Shown here: piece by piece, positions 36,300 to 45,100 of the stretch
Numbering within the stretch: position 1 is the stretch's first letter
How the letters are laid out: every line of letters starts with the position of its first letter
From: PKWO01 sp036384915
GTDB lineage: Bacteria; Pseudomonadota; Gammaproteobacteria; Burkholderiales; Burkholderiaceae_D
Assembly (NCBI GenBank): GCA_036384915.1
Contig: DASVLJ010000015.1
Coordinates: 112,457 to 176,456, forward strand
DNA: 64,000 bases
Direction: 5' to 3'
Position numbers and translations under genes: made by a program
Notes under the pieces: generated by a model
Database searches by the model: none
Seen by the model: only the letters and a program-made list of their open reading frames with translations
What the model was told of the DNA's origin: nothing

Positions 36300-38048
36300 T
36301 TAGCCGCCGGATCCCGTGTCCTCTGTGGGGGATGGGCTCTTGTCCATCTCCTTGCGCACGGCGGATTCAGCTTGCCAGGTTCCGCCGATTACCTTGTAGC
36401 TCAGGCCCGCCATGATCCCGGAACCCCCGTTGGAGAGGAGCGTCGTTGCCGCTTCAGGCAATTTCATTTGCTTCCCGATGACGGAAAGCAGGTTGCTGGC
36501 GGCGATGTTGCTGTTGATGGCGGCCGTGCGGGCGACGGATTGATCGAAGACGCGCATGTGTTTGTCGCGCGTCCCTCCCCCCAATGACGGACTCCATTTC
36601 TGTTCGGTGCCGGCTTCTTTCGCCTCTTCCTGCGTCACGTTGGTCCAGTCCGCGGTTTCCAATAGCGTGTTGAGGGTGGCCTTGACGGCCGACGAATGCA
36701 GCACGACGTCCATTGCCTGGTGTTTGTCGAGAGGGGATTTTTCCCCCGCGAGCGCAAGCCTGGCATCACCCAGCGCCTGCGGCACGAAGGCATCGAAGGC
36801 GTAGTTGGTGACGATGTTGGCCTGGGCGTAGAAATTGGCGGACGCATCCATATGGGCGCCGCTGACGCCGCCATTGGTCGGGGTCTCGGTGTCCACCATG
36901 CTGAACGATGCCTGGATCGTATCGCGCATGGCCGCATAAGCCAGTACCTTGGTATCGGTGGCCATGAGTTGCGCGGCGAGTTCAGGCTTGCCGATGTGGG
37001 GGCCGGCGACGCCCAGGGAGATGTTGGTCAGGATGGCGCCGGTGGCCAGCGTGGTGACGGCGTCGGAGTACTTGCGCTGCTCTTCCATTTTCTTTTCCCT
37101 CTCGTCAGGAGGAAGCGCTGCCCATTGTTCGGCGCTGAGATTGTGGAAGCCGCGCGCCGCCGCTTCGGGGTTGCGCTGTTCGCGGTATTGGCGGAGACGG
37201 TGCAACCCGAGCGATACCGTGCCGGATACCACTTGCAGTGCCACCACGTGCTCATGAGGCAGTTGACGCAAGGCGGCAAACAAGGCCTCGAACATTATTT
37301 CCCGAAGGAAGGTCGGCCCCCCGACTGCTACGGCTTGATGAATCGTGTGGCCGGCCACGGCGCCGAGAAATTTCGGTTTGAGGCCCATGGCTCCCAGGCC
37401 AGAGACGGCGCTCGAGCCCACCTTGCCAATCTGGCGGCCGCCGAACTTGACGCCCGTTTCTCCCAAGGCATAACCGGCTTTGGCCAATTCCTTGCCTTTC
37501 TCCATGCCGACGGCCAACTTTTCGCCGGTATAACTGGCTGCTGCCCCGAGTTTCTCCTTGGCCTGGCCGGCTTTGTTCTTGATGGAAGTCAAGGCACTGC
37601 CGCTAAACGATGCCAGGCCGCTCAGGGGCGCGGCTGCGATTGCCCTCCAGCTCGATCCGGGCGGCGGGGGCGGCAGGTTGCGGTCGATCTCGATGGCCAC
37701 GTCGTGGAAGGGCGAACTCGCGGTAAAGACCGGTTGCTCGTAGTGGCGGCGCAAGGAAGTGGAGCCGTAGCTTGCGGCGTCGCTTGGGATGCTGGCGTTG
37801 GACTTTCGTGCACCTTGGCTATCGCCTAGAATGTCGTTCCGGCGCGGGGCGCTGGTCGAAGCCTCGCCGCCGCGTCCAGCGGCAAACGACGGTGTCCGGG
37901 CGGACAGGCCGGCGAGCGCTGCGCTCGTTGGCGTCAGGTCCGATCGCGTCTTAGCCGGCGTGGAATTGTTGCCCGATGTATTGTCGGCGGGCGGCGTCGT
38001 ATGCGGCATCGAATACGTTCGCGACACTCCTCCTAGTTCTCCTGCCAT
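36300..38048 (-). CDS. Candidate type III effector, 582 aa, first effector after the chaperones
   Basis: AAGGAGGG precedes the ATG at ideal spacing. A Ser/Thr/Pro-rich N-terminus (about 1-120) is followed by an amphipathic and hydrophobic helical body: LKPKFLGAVAGHTIHQAVAVGG, REIMFEALFAALRQLPHEHV, VTTLATGAILTNISLGVAGP, and a C-terminal helical part ending with acidic residues. No enzymatic motif seen. The start is 57 bases after the second chaperone gene, so this is the most likely chaperone client. Overall plan resembles the 518-aa neighbour and parts of the 1131-aa protein. Confidence 0.66.
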   Translation of the reverse strand: MAGELGGVSRTYSMPHTTPPADNTSGNNSTPAKTRSDLTPTSAALAGLSARTPSFAAGRGGEASTSAPRRNDILGDSQGARKSNASIPSDAASYGSTSLRRHYEQPVFTASSPFHDVAIEIDRNLPPPPPGSSWRAIAAAPLSGLASFSGSALTSIKNKAGQAKEKLGAAASYTGEKLAVGMEKGKELAKAGYALGETGVKFGGRQIGKVGSSAVSGLGAMGLKPKFLGAVAGHTIHQAVAVGGPTFLREIMFEALFAALRQLPHEHVVALQVVSGTVSLGLHRLRQYREQRNPEAAARGFHNLSAEQWAALPPDEREKKMEEQRKYSDAVTTLATGAILTNISLGVAGPHIGKPELAAQLMATDTKVLAYAAMRDTIQASFSMVDTETPTNGGVSGAHMDASANFYAQANIVTNYAFDAFVPQALGDARLALAGEKSPLDKHQAMDVVLHSSAVKATLNTLLETADWTNVTQEEAKEAGTEQKWSPSLGGGTRDKHMRVFDQSVARTAAINSNIAASNLLSVIGKQMKLPEAATTLLSNGGSGIMAGLSYKVIGGTWQAESAVRKEMDKSPSPTEDTGSGG

Positions 38049-38105
38049 GATGCGTCCCTCCTTTAATCCGAAAAATGATTGGTAACGATGTATTGCTACG
38101 TAACG

Positions 38106-38567
38106 CTAGTAGCGTTTGGTCTGTATTCCGATTGCGAAGCCGGCGAGTTCCCGCAGCCGGACGGCAAGCGCGGCGGCTTGCGGCTCGGCCAGCGGCCAGC
38201 GGCACATCAGGCTTGGACCGCCGTAGCCGTCGGTTGCCACGACGCCGGAAGACAACATCATTCCCGCGGTGGCTTCAAGCAAGGCTTTGCGGGCAGCCGG
38301 CGTTGCCCAGTCCGGGTCGAGCAGGGCGCTGATAATCAGCGCCGAATCGCCCGGGGCGCAAGCGAGCAGAAGACGCTGCCCGTCGATCAAGATGCGTCCG
38401 GTGCGTGCCGCTTCGCGCGCCACCGTCTTGTCCGCGCCAAGATGCAGCATGACTTCGGCAACCAGGACGATGACCTCCCTGGGGGCCTCGAACTCCTGGA
38501 AGTCCACAGGCGGTGTGGCGGCCGGTGCAGCCTTCTTCTTGAACGGCGAAGTCGTGGCCATAGTCAT
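38106..38567 (-). CDS. CesT-like type III secretion chaperone, second of a pair
   Basis: 153 aa. The ATG overlaps the stop of the first chaperone gene (ATGA), with GAGGAG inside the upstream coding end. After a Pro/Lys-rich tail (FKKKAAPAATPPVDFQEFEAP) comes a small alpha/beta domain: VIVLVAEVMLHLG, RILIDGQRLLLACAPGDSALIISALL, then a helix with RKALLEATAGMMLSSG and a final strand and helix (LRELAGFAIGIQ). Small size, pairing and placement directly before effector genes are the usual context of class I chaperones, which hold the N-terminus of an effector in a secretion-ready state. It could form a heterodimer with the first chaperone. Confidence 0.72.
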   Translation of the reverse strand: MTMATTSPFKKKAAPAATPPVDFQEFEAPREVIVLVAEVMLHLGADKTVAREAARTGRILIDGQRLLLACAPGDSALIISALLDPDWATPAARKALLEATAGMMLSSGVVATDGYGGPSLMCRWPLAEPQAAALAVRLRELAGFAIGIQTKRY

Positions 38568-39016
38568 TGCATTCTCCTCTTGCTGCCGGTCCGTACCGCC
38601 ACGCACAGGTCGTGCATGCCTTCCAGCGCGGCACGCAGCAGTGTGGGCTCCTGCATGGTCGCCGGAAGATTCATCAGCAGGCAGGCGGTATCGCCTTCGT
38701 CGAGGGCGAAGCCCCATTCCGCCACGATCATCGCGGCGGCATTGGCGCGCAGCATGGCATCGTGCCAGGCCTCCGGTTCCACGTCCTCCGGCCGGGGCAT
38801 GATGGCCGAGGCCACCACGCGCAGGGTTGCGTCCTGCTGCTTGCCGACATGGATCTCGAACTCGATGCCGTCGCTGTAGAGGCGGCCTGAGTTGGCAAAC
38901 GTCTGCTTGCTTTCTTCGTTCAATCCGATCGCATCCGCCGTGGCCTGCAGCAATGCCGTGCGGCCGGGAACGTAGTGCGATGCGCTGGGGTTTTCGCTCG
39001 GTGAAATCTGTGACAT
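38564..39016 (-). CDS. CesT-like type III secretion chaperone, first of a pair
   Basis: 150 aa with AAGGAG upstream. Small, acidic, no signal peptide. Secondary-structure pattern of class I chaperones: N-terminal helix TALLQATADAIGL, strands LYSDGIEFEIHVGKQQDATLRVVASAI, helix EAWHDAMLRANAAAMIVAEWGFALDEGDTACLLMNLP, and a closing helix. It is the promoter-proximal gene of a run that continues with a second chaperone and effectors, behind a perfect hrp-type box at 39111-39091. Confidence 0.75.
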   Translation of the reverse strand: MSQISPSENPSASHYVPGRTALLQATADAIGLNEESKQTFANSGRLYSDGIEFEIHVGKQQDATLRVVASAIMPRPEDVEPEAWHDAMLRANAAAMIVAEWGFALDEGDTACLLMNLPATMQEPTLLRAALEGMHDLCVAVRTGSKRRMQ

Positions 39017-39052
39017 GTGGCTCTCCTTGACGAGGTGTAACGGATGAATGCC

Positions 39053-39114
39053 ATTTCACACCATGCACGCGGGCGCCAACGCCGCGCCGGCGAAGCATTG
39101 CGCCGATATACGAA
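39053..39114 (-). promoter_or_regulatory. PIP/hrpII-type promoter 2 (chaperone-effector operon)
   Basis: On the minus strand TTCG (39114-39111), 16 bases, TTCG (39094-39091). After 32 bases TGAAAT (39058-39053) is one mismatch from YANNNT. The chaperone gene starts at 39016. Confidence 0.75.
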
Positions 39115-39149
39115 ATTCGGGCCCCGTTGACGGCCTGAAACGATCCGTT

Positions 39150-39178
39150 TTGTCATGGGCTTGTCATATCGCTATGGT
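39150..39178 (+). promoter_or_regulatory. Sigma-70-like promoter of the GNAT-desaturase cassette
   Basis: TTGTCA (39150-39155), 17 bases, TATGGT (39173-39178), 55 bases before the ATG at 39234. No exact TTCG-N16-TTCG box lies in this orientation, so the cassette appears to be outside the hrp-type regulon. Confidence 0.5.
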
Positions 39179-39233
39179 GTAATGCGGCCTCTGATTGGTC
39201 CCCCCGCCACATCAACCGCATTTTGAGCATCGT

Positions 39234-40001
39234 ATGGACTACATATCGCGTCTGCCGGCGTCGATCGCCGATTCCCGGGCGAATCCCGGGCCGATTCAAG
39301 GGCTGATTTCACGGCCCATCACCGCGCCCGTACACACCCGTTTTCTCGACCCGCACGACTTGCACGCGGTGGTCGAACTGGAGCGGGAGAAATGGGATGC
39401 CGACCAGGCGGCGTCTCCCGCCGAGTTGCTGAACCGCATCGAACGGCATCCCGATTTGTGCCTCGGGGCCTTCAGCTCCAGCACGGGCGAACTGCTGGCG
39501 ACGCTTTTCCTCAAGCGCGTGGCCGACGATTTTCATCATGCGGTGCGGACCTGGCATGATTGCACGCAGCTGCCGGAGCCGGGCCGCAGCAGTTCGCTCT
39601 TCGGCGTCAGCCTGAGCAGCCGGGACAAGGCCGGTGCCGAGGCATTGTTCGCCTTTGCCTGGCCCTATGCGCTCAAACGCGGCTGGCGCCACGTCTATCT
39701 CGGTTCGCCGGTTCCCGGCCTGCGCGACTGGCGCAAGGCCAATCCGGAAGGCAATCCCGAAGACTATGCGCGGGCCGAGCGAGGCGGCCTGCCCCTGGAC
39801 CCGCAATTACGCTATTACCACACACGCGGCTTCGACGACATCGTGGCGGTCAAACCCGGTTATTTTCCGCACGAGCGCTCGCTCGACTATGGCGTGCTGC
39901 TGCGCCACACCGTTCCGCTAAGCGCTCTGGCGCCGCTATGGCGCACCCTGCCGTTCGGCGTGGTGCAGGGCGTGACGCGTGCCGTGCGGAGCCTGGCATG
40001 A
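39234..40001 (+). CDS. GNAT-like acyltransferase, first gene of the cassette
   Basis: 255 aa from the ATG at 39234 (an ATG at 39195 would extend it by 13 residues). GNAT-fold features: TRFLDPHDLHAVVELEREKWD at the N-terminal helix pair, LCLGAFSSSTGELLATLFLKRV (strands 2-4), and a helix after LFGVSLSSRDKAGAEALFAFAWPYALKRGWRHVYLGSPV, with LPLDPQLRYYHTRGF late. The acyl-CoA-binding loop is not of the standard R/QxxGxG/A form, so the donor is unclear. Its stop overlaps the desaturase start (ATGA). Confidence 0.7.
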   Translation: MDYISRLPASIADSRANPGPIQGLISRPITAPVHTRFLDPHDLHAVVELEREKWDADQAASPAELLNRIERHPDLCLGAFSSSTGELLATLFLKRVADDFHHAVRTWHDCTQLPEPGRSSSLFGVSLSSRDKAGAEALFAFAWPYALKRGWRHVYLGSPVPGLRDWRKANPEGNPEDYARAERGGLPLDPQLRYYHTRGFDDIVAVKPGYFPHERSLDYGVLLRHTVPLSALAPLWRTLPFGVVQGVTRAVRSLA

Positions 40002-40894
40002 GTACGGCAAACGGCATGGCGCGCTTGTTGCCGGGCGCGCGCGCGGGCAGGTCGAGCGATCTGCCTTCCGTCGCCTTTCTCTGCGTGGTCGCGGCCAATA
40101 CGCTGACGCTGGCATTGACCGATTCGCTCTGGCTGCGCGTCGTGCTGGTGCTGCCACAAGCCTTGCTGCTGATCGGCTGCCAGGAGACCAAGCACATGTG
40201 CGTGCACGGCACTTTCCTTGGAAACCGCTTGCTCAACGATATGGCCGGGACGGTGTGCGCGGCGCTGTTCGGCGTCAATTTCGTCGCCTACCGCCACTTC
40301 CACTATCTTCATCACCATTCCCCCTGCACCGATGTGGACCCGGAGGGCAGGCTGTATTCGCTGAGCATGAATACGCGGCTGATCTGGCTGTTTGCGCCGG
40401 TGGAGCTGCCCATCGTCTCGTGCTACATCAACTTCATCGGCTGGGGCATGGTGCCGCCGAAACACCGCCTGGCGAGACTCCTGTGCGCCGCCTGGATGCT
40501 GCTGTTCGCGTTGCTCGTCCTGGTCTGCGCGCTCTATGCCTGGCACGCCCTGGTTTGGGCCTACCTGATTCCGCTGGCCTTGTTCGCCTGGATCGATTTC
40601 ATTCTGACCCAGGCCGAACACTATGACGCGGACATCGTGCCGGCGTTCGAGCGGCGCGACCCGGGCGCGATTACGATAGACGTGGTCCTGCCCGCCGGAT
40701 TGGGCTGGCTCACGCTGCACCGTTCCCTGCATCGCGTGCATCACCGCGACCCGGCGCTGCGCTGGTTCGAGGCTCCCCGGCGCCTGCGCGAAGACCCGAG
40801 TTCCTCCCCCGTGAGCTGCGCCGGCTTCCTGCTCAGATGGCTCGCCGGCGGCCCGCGCCTGTGGCTGCGCAAGCGGCAAATGTCGCCTGCTTGA
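39998..40894 (+). CDS. Membrane fatty-acid desaturase/hydroxylase-like protein
   Basis: 298 aa from the ATG at 39998, overlapping the previous stop. Hydrophobic segments near 25-60, 145-165 and 175-205 frame the three histidine clusters of the membrane di-iron desaturase family: ETKHMCVHG (HxxxH type), RHFHYLHHHSPC (HxxHH) and LHRSLHRVHHRDP (HxxHH), plus an extra His in QAEHYDAD. These ligate two irons and desaturate or hydroxylate an acyl chain or a related lipid. Flanked by two GNAT-like genes in one transcription unit, so the substrate may be an acyl group attached by them. Confidence 0.88.
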   Translation: MSTANGMARLLPGARAGRSSDLPSVAFLCVVAANTLTLALTDSLWLRVVLVLPQALLLIGCQETKHMCVHGTFLGNRLLNDMAGTVCAALFGVNFVAYRHFHYLHHHSPCTDVDPEGRLYSLSMNTRLIWLFAPVELPIVSCYINFIGWGMVPPKHRLARLLCAAWMLLFALLVLVCALYAWHALVWAYLIPLALFAWIDFILTQAEHYDADIVPAFERRDPGAITIDVVLPAGLGWLTLHRSLHRVHHRDPALRWFEAPRRLREDPSSSPVSCAGFLLRWLAGGPRLWLRKRQMSPA

Positions 40895-40904
40895 ACGTCT
40901 CTCC

Positions 40905-42005
40905 GTGAGCCGCTACGTTTTTTCCCTGGGCACGCAGGCGGATGACGCGCAACTGCGCCAGCGCATGGCTGTCGACTGGATCGAAGGGGCGCTGGCCATC
41001 AGCCTGCGGCGCGAGCCTTCTTATGCGCAGGCCTGCCGCCTGCAGGGCGATCCGGCGCAAATCATCGTCGGGCGCGATGCGGAGAGCGGGCGCATCCTGG
41101 CGACGGGCAACCGCAGTATCGCCAAGAGCTTCCTCGACGGGGAGGTGCGGCGCACGGCGTTTCTATCCGATCTGCGCATCGACAGTGAGCATCGCAACGG
41201 CATGCTGCTGTCGCGGGTGTACCGTTTTTTGCGGTCCCTGCACGATGCCGACCCCTTGCCTTGCCACACCGTGGTGTACGACGACAATGCCACCGCGTTG
41301 CGCAGCCTGGTGGGCGGGCGCGCGGGCTTGCCGCATTACTTCGAGCGCGGGCGCCTGTTGACGCGCGCGCTGCACCTGTCGCGCCGCAAGCCCTTGCTGC
41401 ATGCGGCCGGTGCCGAGCTGCGCCGCGCACGCGACGGGGAATTGCCGGAGATCGTCGAATTCCTGAACCGGCGCAACCGGCAATTCCGCTGGGCTCCCGT
41501 GCTCGATATGGCCGACTTTGCCGCTGGAGGACGTTGCGATACGCTTGCCGCGAAGGATTTTTTCGTCGGCGTCAGGGCGGGGCGCATCTGCGCGACGATG
41601 GCGGCATGGGACCAGTCTGCGCTGCGGCAGGTGCACATCGAACGCTACCCGCGCTCGTTGGCCTTGTTACGGCATGTGCACAATCTTGCCGCGCCGCTGA
41701 TCAAACGGCCGCGTTTGCCCGCGCCGGGCGGGGCGCTGCCCTACGTCTATCTCGCATTTGTTGCGGCGGAGCAGGACGAGACGCCGCTCTGTGCGGCCCT
41801 GCTGCGGCATGTCTACGATGCGTTGCGTCAGGGGCCGTGGCTGTATGCCTTTGCCGCGCTGCATGACGACGATCCGCTGCTGCCGCTTTTCATGGACTAT
41901 CCGGCGCAGGCGTCGGCGGCAAGATTGTTCGAGGTCGATTTCTCGCGCCAGCCGGATGCTGCCGCCGCACCGGCCCAAGCCCGTATCGAGTTCGCGCTGA
42001 CTTGA
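40905..42005 (+). CDS. Second, larger GNAT-like protein of the cassette
   Basis: 366 aa from a GTG at 40905, ten bases after the desaturase stop. It looks like two tandem GNAT-type lobes: one around RILATGNRSIAKSFLDGEVRRT...FLSDLRIDSEHRNGMLLSRVYRFLRSLH (the RNGMLLSR segment fits the acyl-CoA loop) and a second after AAGAELRRARDGELPEIVEFLNRRNRQFRW. Such two-lobed GNATs include N-acyl amino acid synthases and other acyltransferases. The acceptor is unknown. The end is followed within 12 bases by the hrp-type promoter of the next gene. Confidence 0.72.
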   Translation: MSRYVFSLGTQADDAQLRQRMAVDWIEGALAISLRREPSYAQACRLQGDPAQIIVGRDAESGRILATGNRSIAKSFLDGEVRRTAFLSDLRIDSEHRNGMLLSRVYRFLRSLHDADPLPCHTVVYDDNATALRSLVGGRAGLPHYFERGRLLTRALHLSRRKPLLHAAGAELRRARDGELPEIVEFLNRRNRQFRWAPVLDMADFAAGGRCDTLAAKDFFVGVRAGRICATMAAWDQSALRQVHIERYPRSLALLRHVHNLAAPLIKRPRLPAPGGALPYVYLAFVAAEQDETPLCAALLRHVYDALRQGPWLYAFAALHDDDPLLPLFMDYPAQASAARLFEVDFSRQPDAAAAPAQARIEFALT

Positions 42006-42016
42006 AGGTCTCCCGC

Positions 42017-42077
42017 TTCGGCTGAGGCCCACGGTTTTCGCTGCGCGGCGATTTGTTCCGCATCTTCCGCGTAGCAT
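42017..42077 (+). promoter_or_regulatory. PIP/hrpII-type promoter 3 (1131-aa effector)
   Basis: TTCG (42017-42020), 16 bases, TTCG (42037-42040), then TAGCAT at 42072-42077 after 31 bases: a full match to TTCGB-N15-TTCGB with a YANNNT -10. The gene starts at 42176. Confidence 0.83.
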
Positions 42078-42175
42078 ACCTTGAGGCCAGCAAAGCACCG
42101 GGCTGAGCCCGGAACAACAATTCCATCCAGCTTTGACGTGGCAGCCGAATTGCCGTTCTTTACCTGGAGCCCGCC

Positions 42176-45100
42176 ATGACCATCAATGCCACCAGCGGCA
42201 GGGAAATTCCCGCTGCCGCACACAGCGCTTCGCAGGAGGCGCCGTCGAATGCGCCGCCTCCTGCTTCGCAAGGCGCGCCGGTCGAACAGCCGCGCGGCGG
42301 CGCGATGTCGCTGCCGCTCGCCACGCTGTCGGATATGTCCAGCGTGAGGCGATCCAGGTCCGAATTGAACCTGCCGCGACGGGCGGAAACGGCTATCGCG
42401 CCGTCTTCCCGCAGCCTGGGCGGGCAGCCGCATACCGCGCCCACGGACGCGGATAAGGATGGGAGCGATTGGGAAAGCGTGCTGGACGCAAGCGTGGCCG
42501 CCGGCGAAGCCGAACCGCGCGAAGGCTCGCAAGAGGTGCGCATGACGCCGTTCGGCTTGTCGCGTTCCGTCGAGGGCGGCGCGCAAGGCGGGCGGGCGGC
42601 ACGCCGCTCCCAATCCGATATCGGCCTGCCCCGCACAGGCTTGCAGGATTTTCCGCCCTTACGCAGTTTCCGCGAGCCTCCGGTATCGGCCTCGGCCGTC
42701 TTGCTCGGCGATGCCGGACGCAGCGACGACGGCACCTGGAACGCCATGCCGGCGGTGGAGGTCCATGATCCCAAGGGCAAGGGCAAGCTCGAAGACACGG
42801 GCCTGCCGGGCGGCGCCATGCACAGCGAGGAAATTGTTTCTTCCTGGCTGGCGAGTGCGGAGCTGGTTCCCCCGCGTGGGCACGCCGGCGCCTCGTCGAG
42901 CGGCACGGGCGAGCAGCAGATCGGAATGTCCAGGCGCAGCGGCACCTCGTTGCCTGTCATTGCGGAGGCGCATGAGGATGTGACGGGCAATGTGCAGGAT
43001 CATACCGCCGCCGGGCCCCGGACTTCCCGCGGTACGCTCAAGGGAAGGCTGACGCAATTGATCGACAATAAAAAAATACCTTTCACGCCGCCGATCCAGC
43101 TGGCGCGATGGGATGCCGAAAGCGCGCTCGAGATTTGCCATGGCTTGCGCAACAGCCAGAGCGCATCGCCGCCGATAGCGGAACTGTCCCGGCTCGTGGC
43201 GCTCAATTTCGAGCGTGCTCACGGCGATGCCATCCCCGCGGACAAGCGGGGGCAGCGCATTCTTCCCGAAGGCGCGACAGAAGACGCCTACTACCGCGAA
43301 ATGATCGCCACCTTCCTCAAGGCCGCCGGCGTGGAGGATGCCGGAGAAGTGCTGGAAAGTTTCAAACAGGCCGGCACGGGCGGCTTGCACCGGCAGCAGG
43401 TGCTCACCTCGTCCACGGCGGGCGGCGTCGTGAGCGGCGTGGCGCAACTCGCGGCATCCACCCACCCGATCGCCAAGACCGCGCTGTCGGCGGTGCAATT
43501 GGTGTTGACCGCCATTACCACCGAGCTGTCGTTCGAGTCCGGCGGGCGGCGTCTGCGCAATGCCGGCACGGAGGAAGTCCTGCCCCTGGGCAAGGCGGAT
43601 GCTTCGCCGAGCGCGAAGACCGGCCCCAATGTCGTGGGTGCTGCGGCCGTGCTGGCTATGAGGCTGCCGAAGATCACGCAATGCGTGAAGCGGATGGAGC
43701 AGGCGAAAGCCAGGCTGGACGCCGCGCAGGCCGCGCTCGCCCGGGAAGATCTCACGCCGGCAGAGCGCGCGCAAGCGGAAAGCGAAGTCCGCGCCGCGGG
43801 CGAGGAGCTCGGCATTGCCTACGCCCGCTTCAGCTACCGTAACGAAATCAAGAGCGACTACAAGACGGCTTCCGAAAGCATGAAGATCGAATACCAGGGC
43901 AACAAGCGCTATCTGGGAGTCGGCGGAGCCAGCGCCGCGCTGGGGATCACCTCCACCGTGCTGGGCATTCTGCCGCACGCCGCCGCAGCAGCGGTGACGG
44001 GCGGGTTCAGCGTGGCGGCGACGGCGGCGATCGCGTTGATGTACGTCGGCTACCAGCTCAGCACCGGACCGAGCAAGGACGGCGAAGCCAAGGCCAAGCG
44101 GGCCATCGTGGCGCTCGGCAAGTCGCTCGACCTCATGGGCGGCAACGCGGCCAAGCAGCAACGCGAACGGGCGCAGGCCTATCGAACCTATATCCACGAG
44201 AAACGCCTGTGGCGCAGCCCCGAGGTGCGCGCGCAGGCGAAGACCAAGCTGCTCGCCACGCTCGACGACATTGCACGCCGCGATACGACCGGCAACGATC
44301 TCAAGCCCCTTGCCAACTGGGAAGCCTATGCCGCTTACCGGCAGGATATGGAAGCCGCGGCGGGCGATCCGCAGGCCGCACAGGAACTGGAAGCGGCTTT
44401 CACGCAGGCGCACCAAGCCGAGTTCAAGGCTTCGGCCCTGACCGATGCCTGGAAGACGCCTTACCGCATGCGCATGGACAGCATGGGCCGCATTTTGCTC
44501 GGCAAGAGCAGCAAGGCGTTGACGGCCTTTTTGAAGTCGGCCGCGCGTGCCGGGCGTGCCGGTCCTGCGACGTCCGGAGAATCCAGCCGGCGCGCCACGG
44601 CACGTTCCCAGATTCACGCGGGATTGCGCCAGGACGTCAAGGCCGCGCTGCGCGACTGGGTATCGTTCGAGCTGGCGCAATCCCATATCAAGCGCTCCCT
44701 TTCGGGCGGGGACGAATCGGAAATCGATTCCGCCATGGATGCGGCATCCCGGTCGCTCGCCGCAATCCAGGATGGCGATGCACGGGCCTTGTTCACCGGC
44801 GACGGCCGTGCCCAGGTGGAAGCGACCGAACTGTCCAAGCGGCTGACCGCGGGCGAAGCGGAACGTTACACCTTGACCAACGCCGGGTCCGCCACCCTGG
44901 CCGGCGTGGTCAATACCTTCGGCGCGACGGCCAGCCTGGGGCTCAATATCCAGAAGGATATCAAATTGAGCCATGGCATCCATGAACCGCCGAAATACAA
45001 CGATCAGAACGACGCGCGCGTGCTGACGCAAGGTTCCGCACCGGTTACGGCGCCTTATTCTTCGGCCGAGCGCGCCCGGTTCCAGAAAACCAGCATGGCG

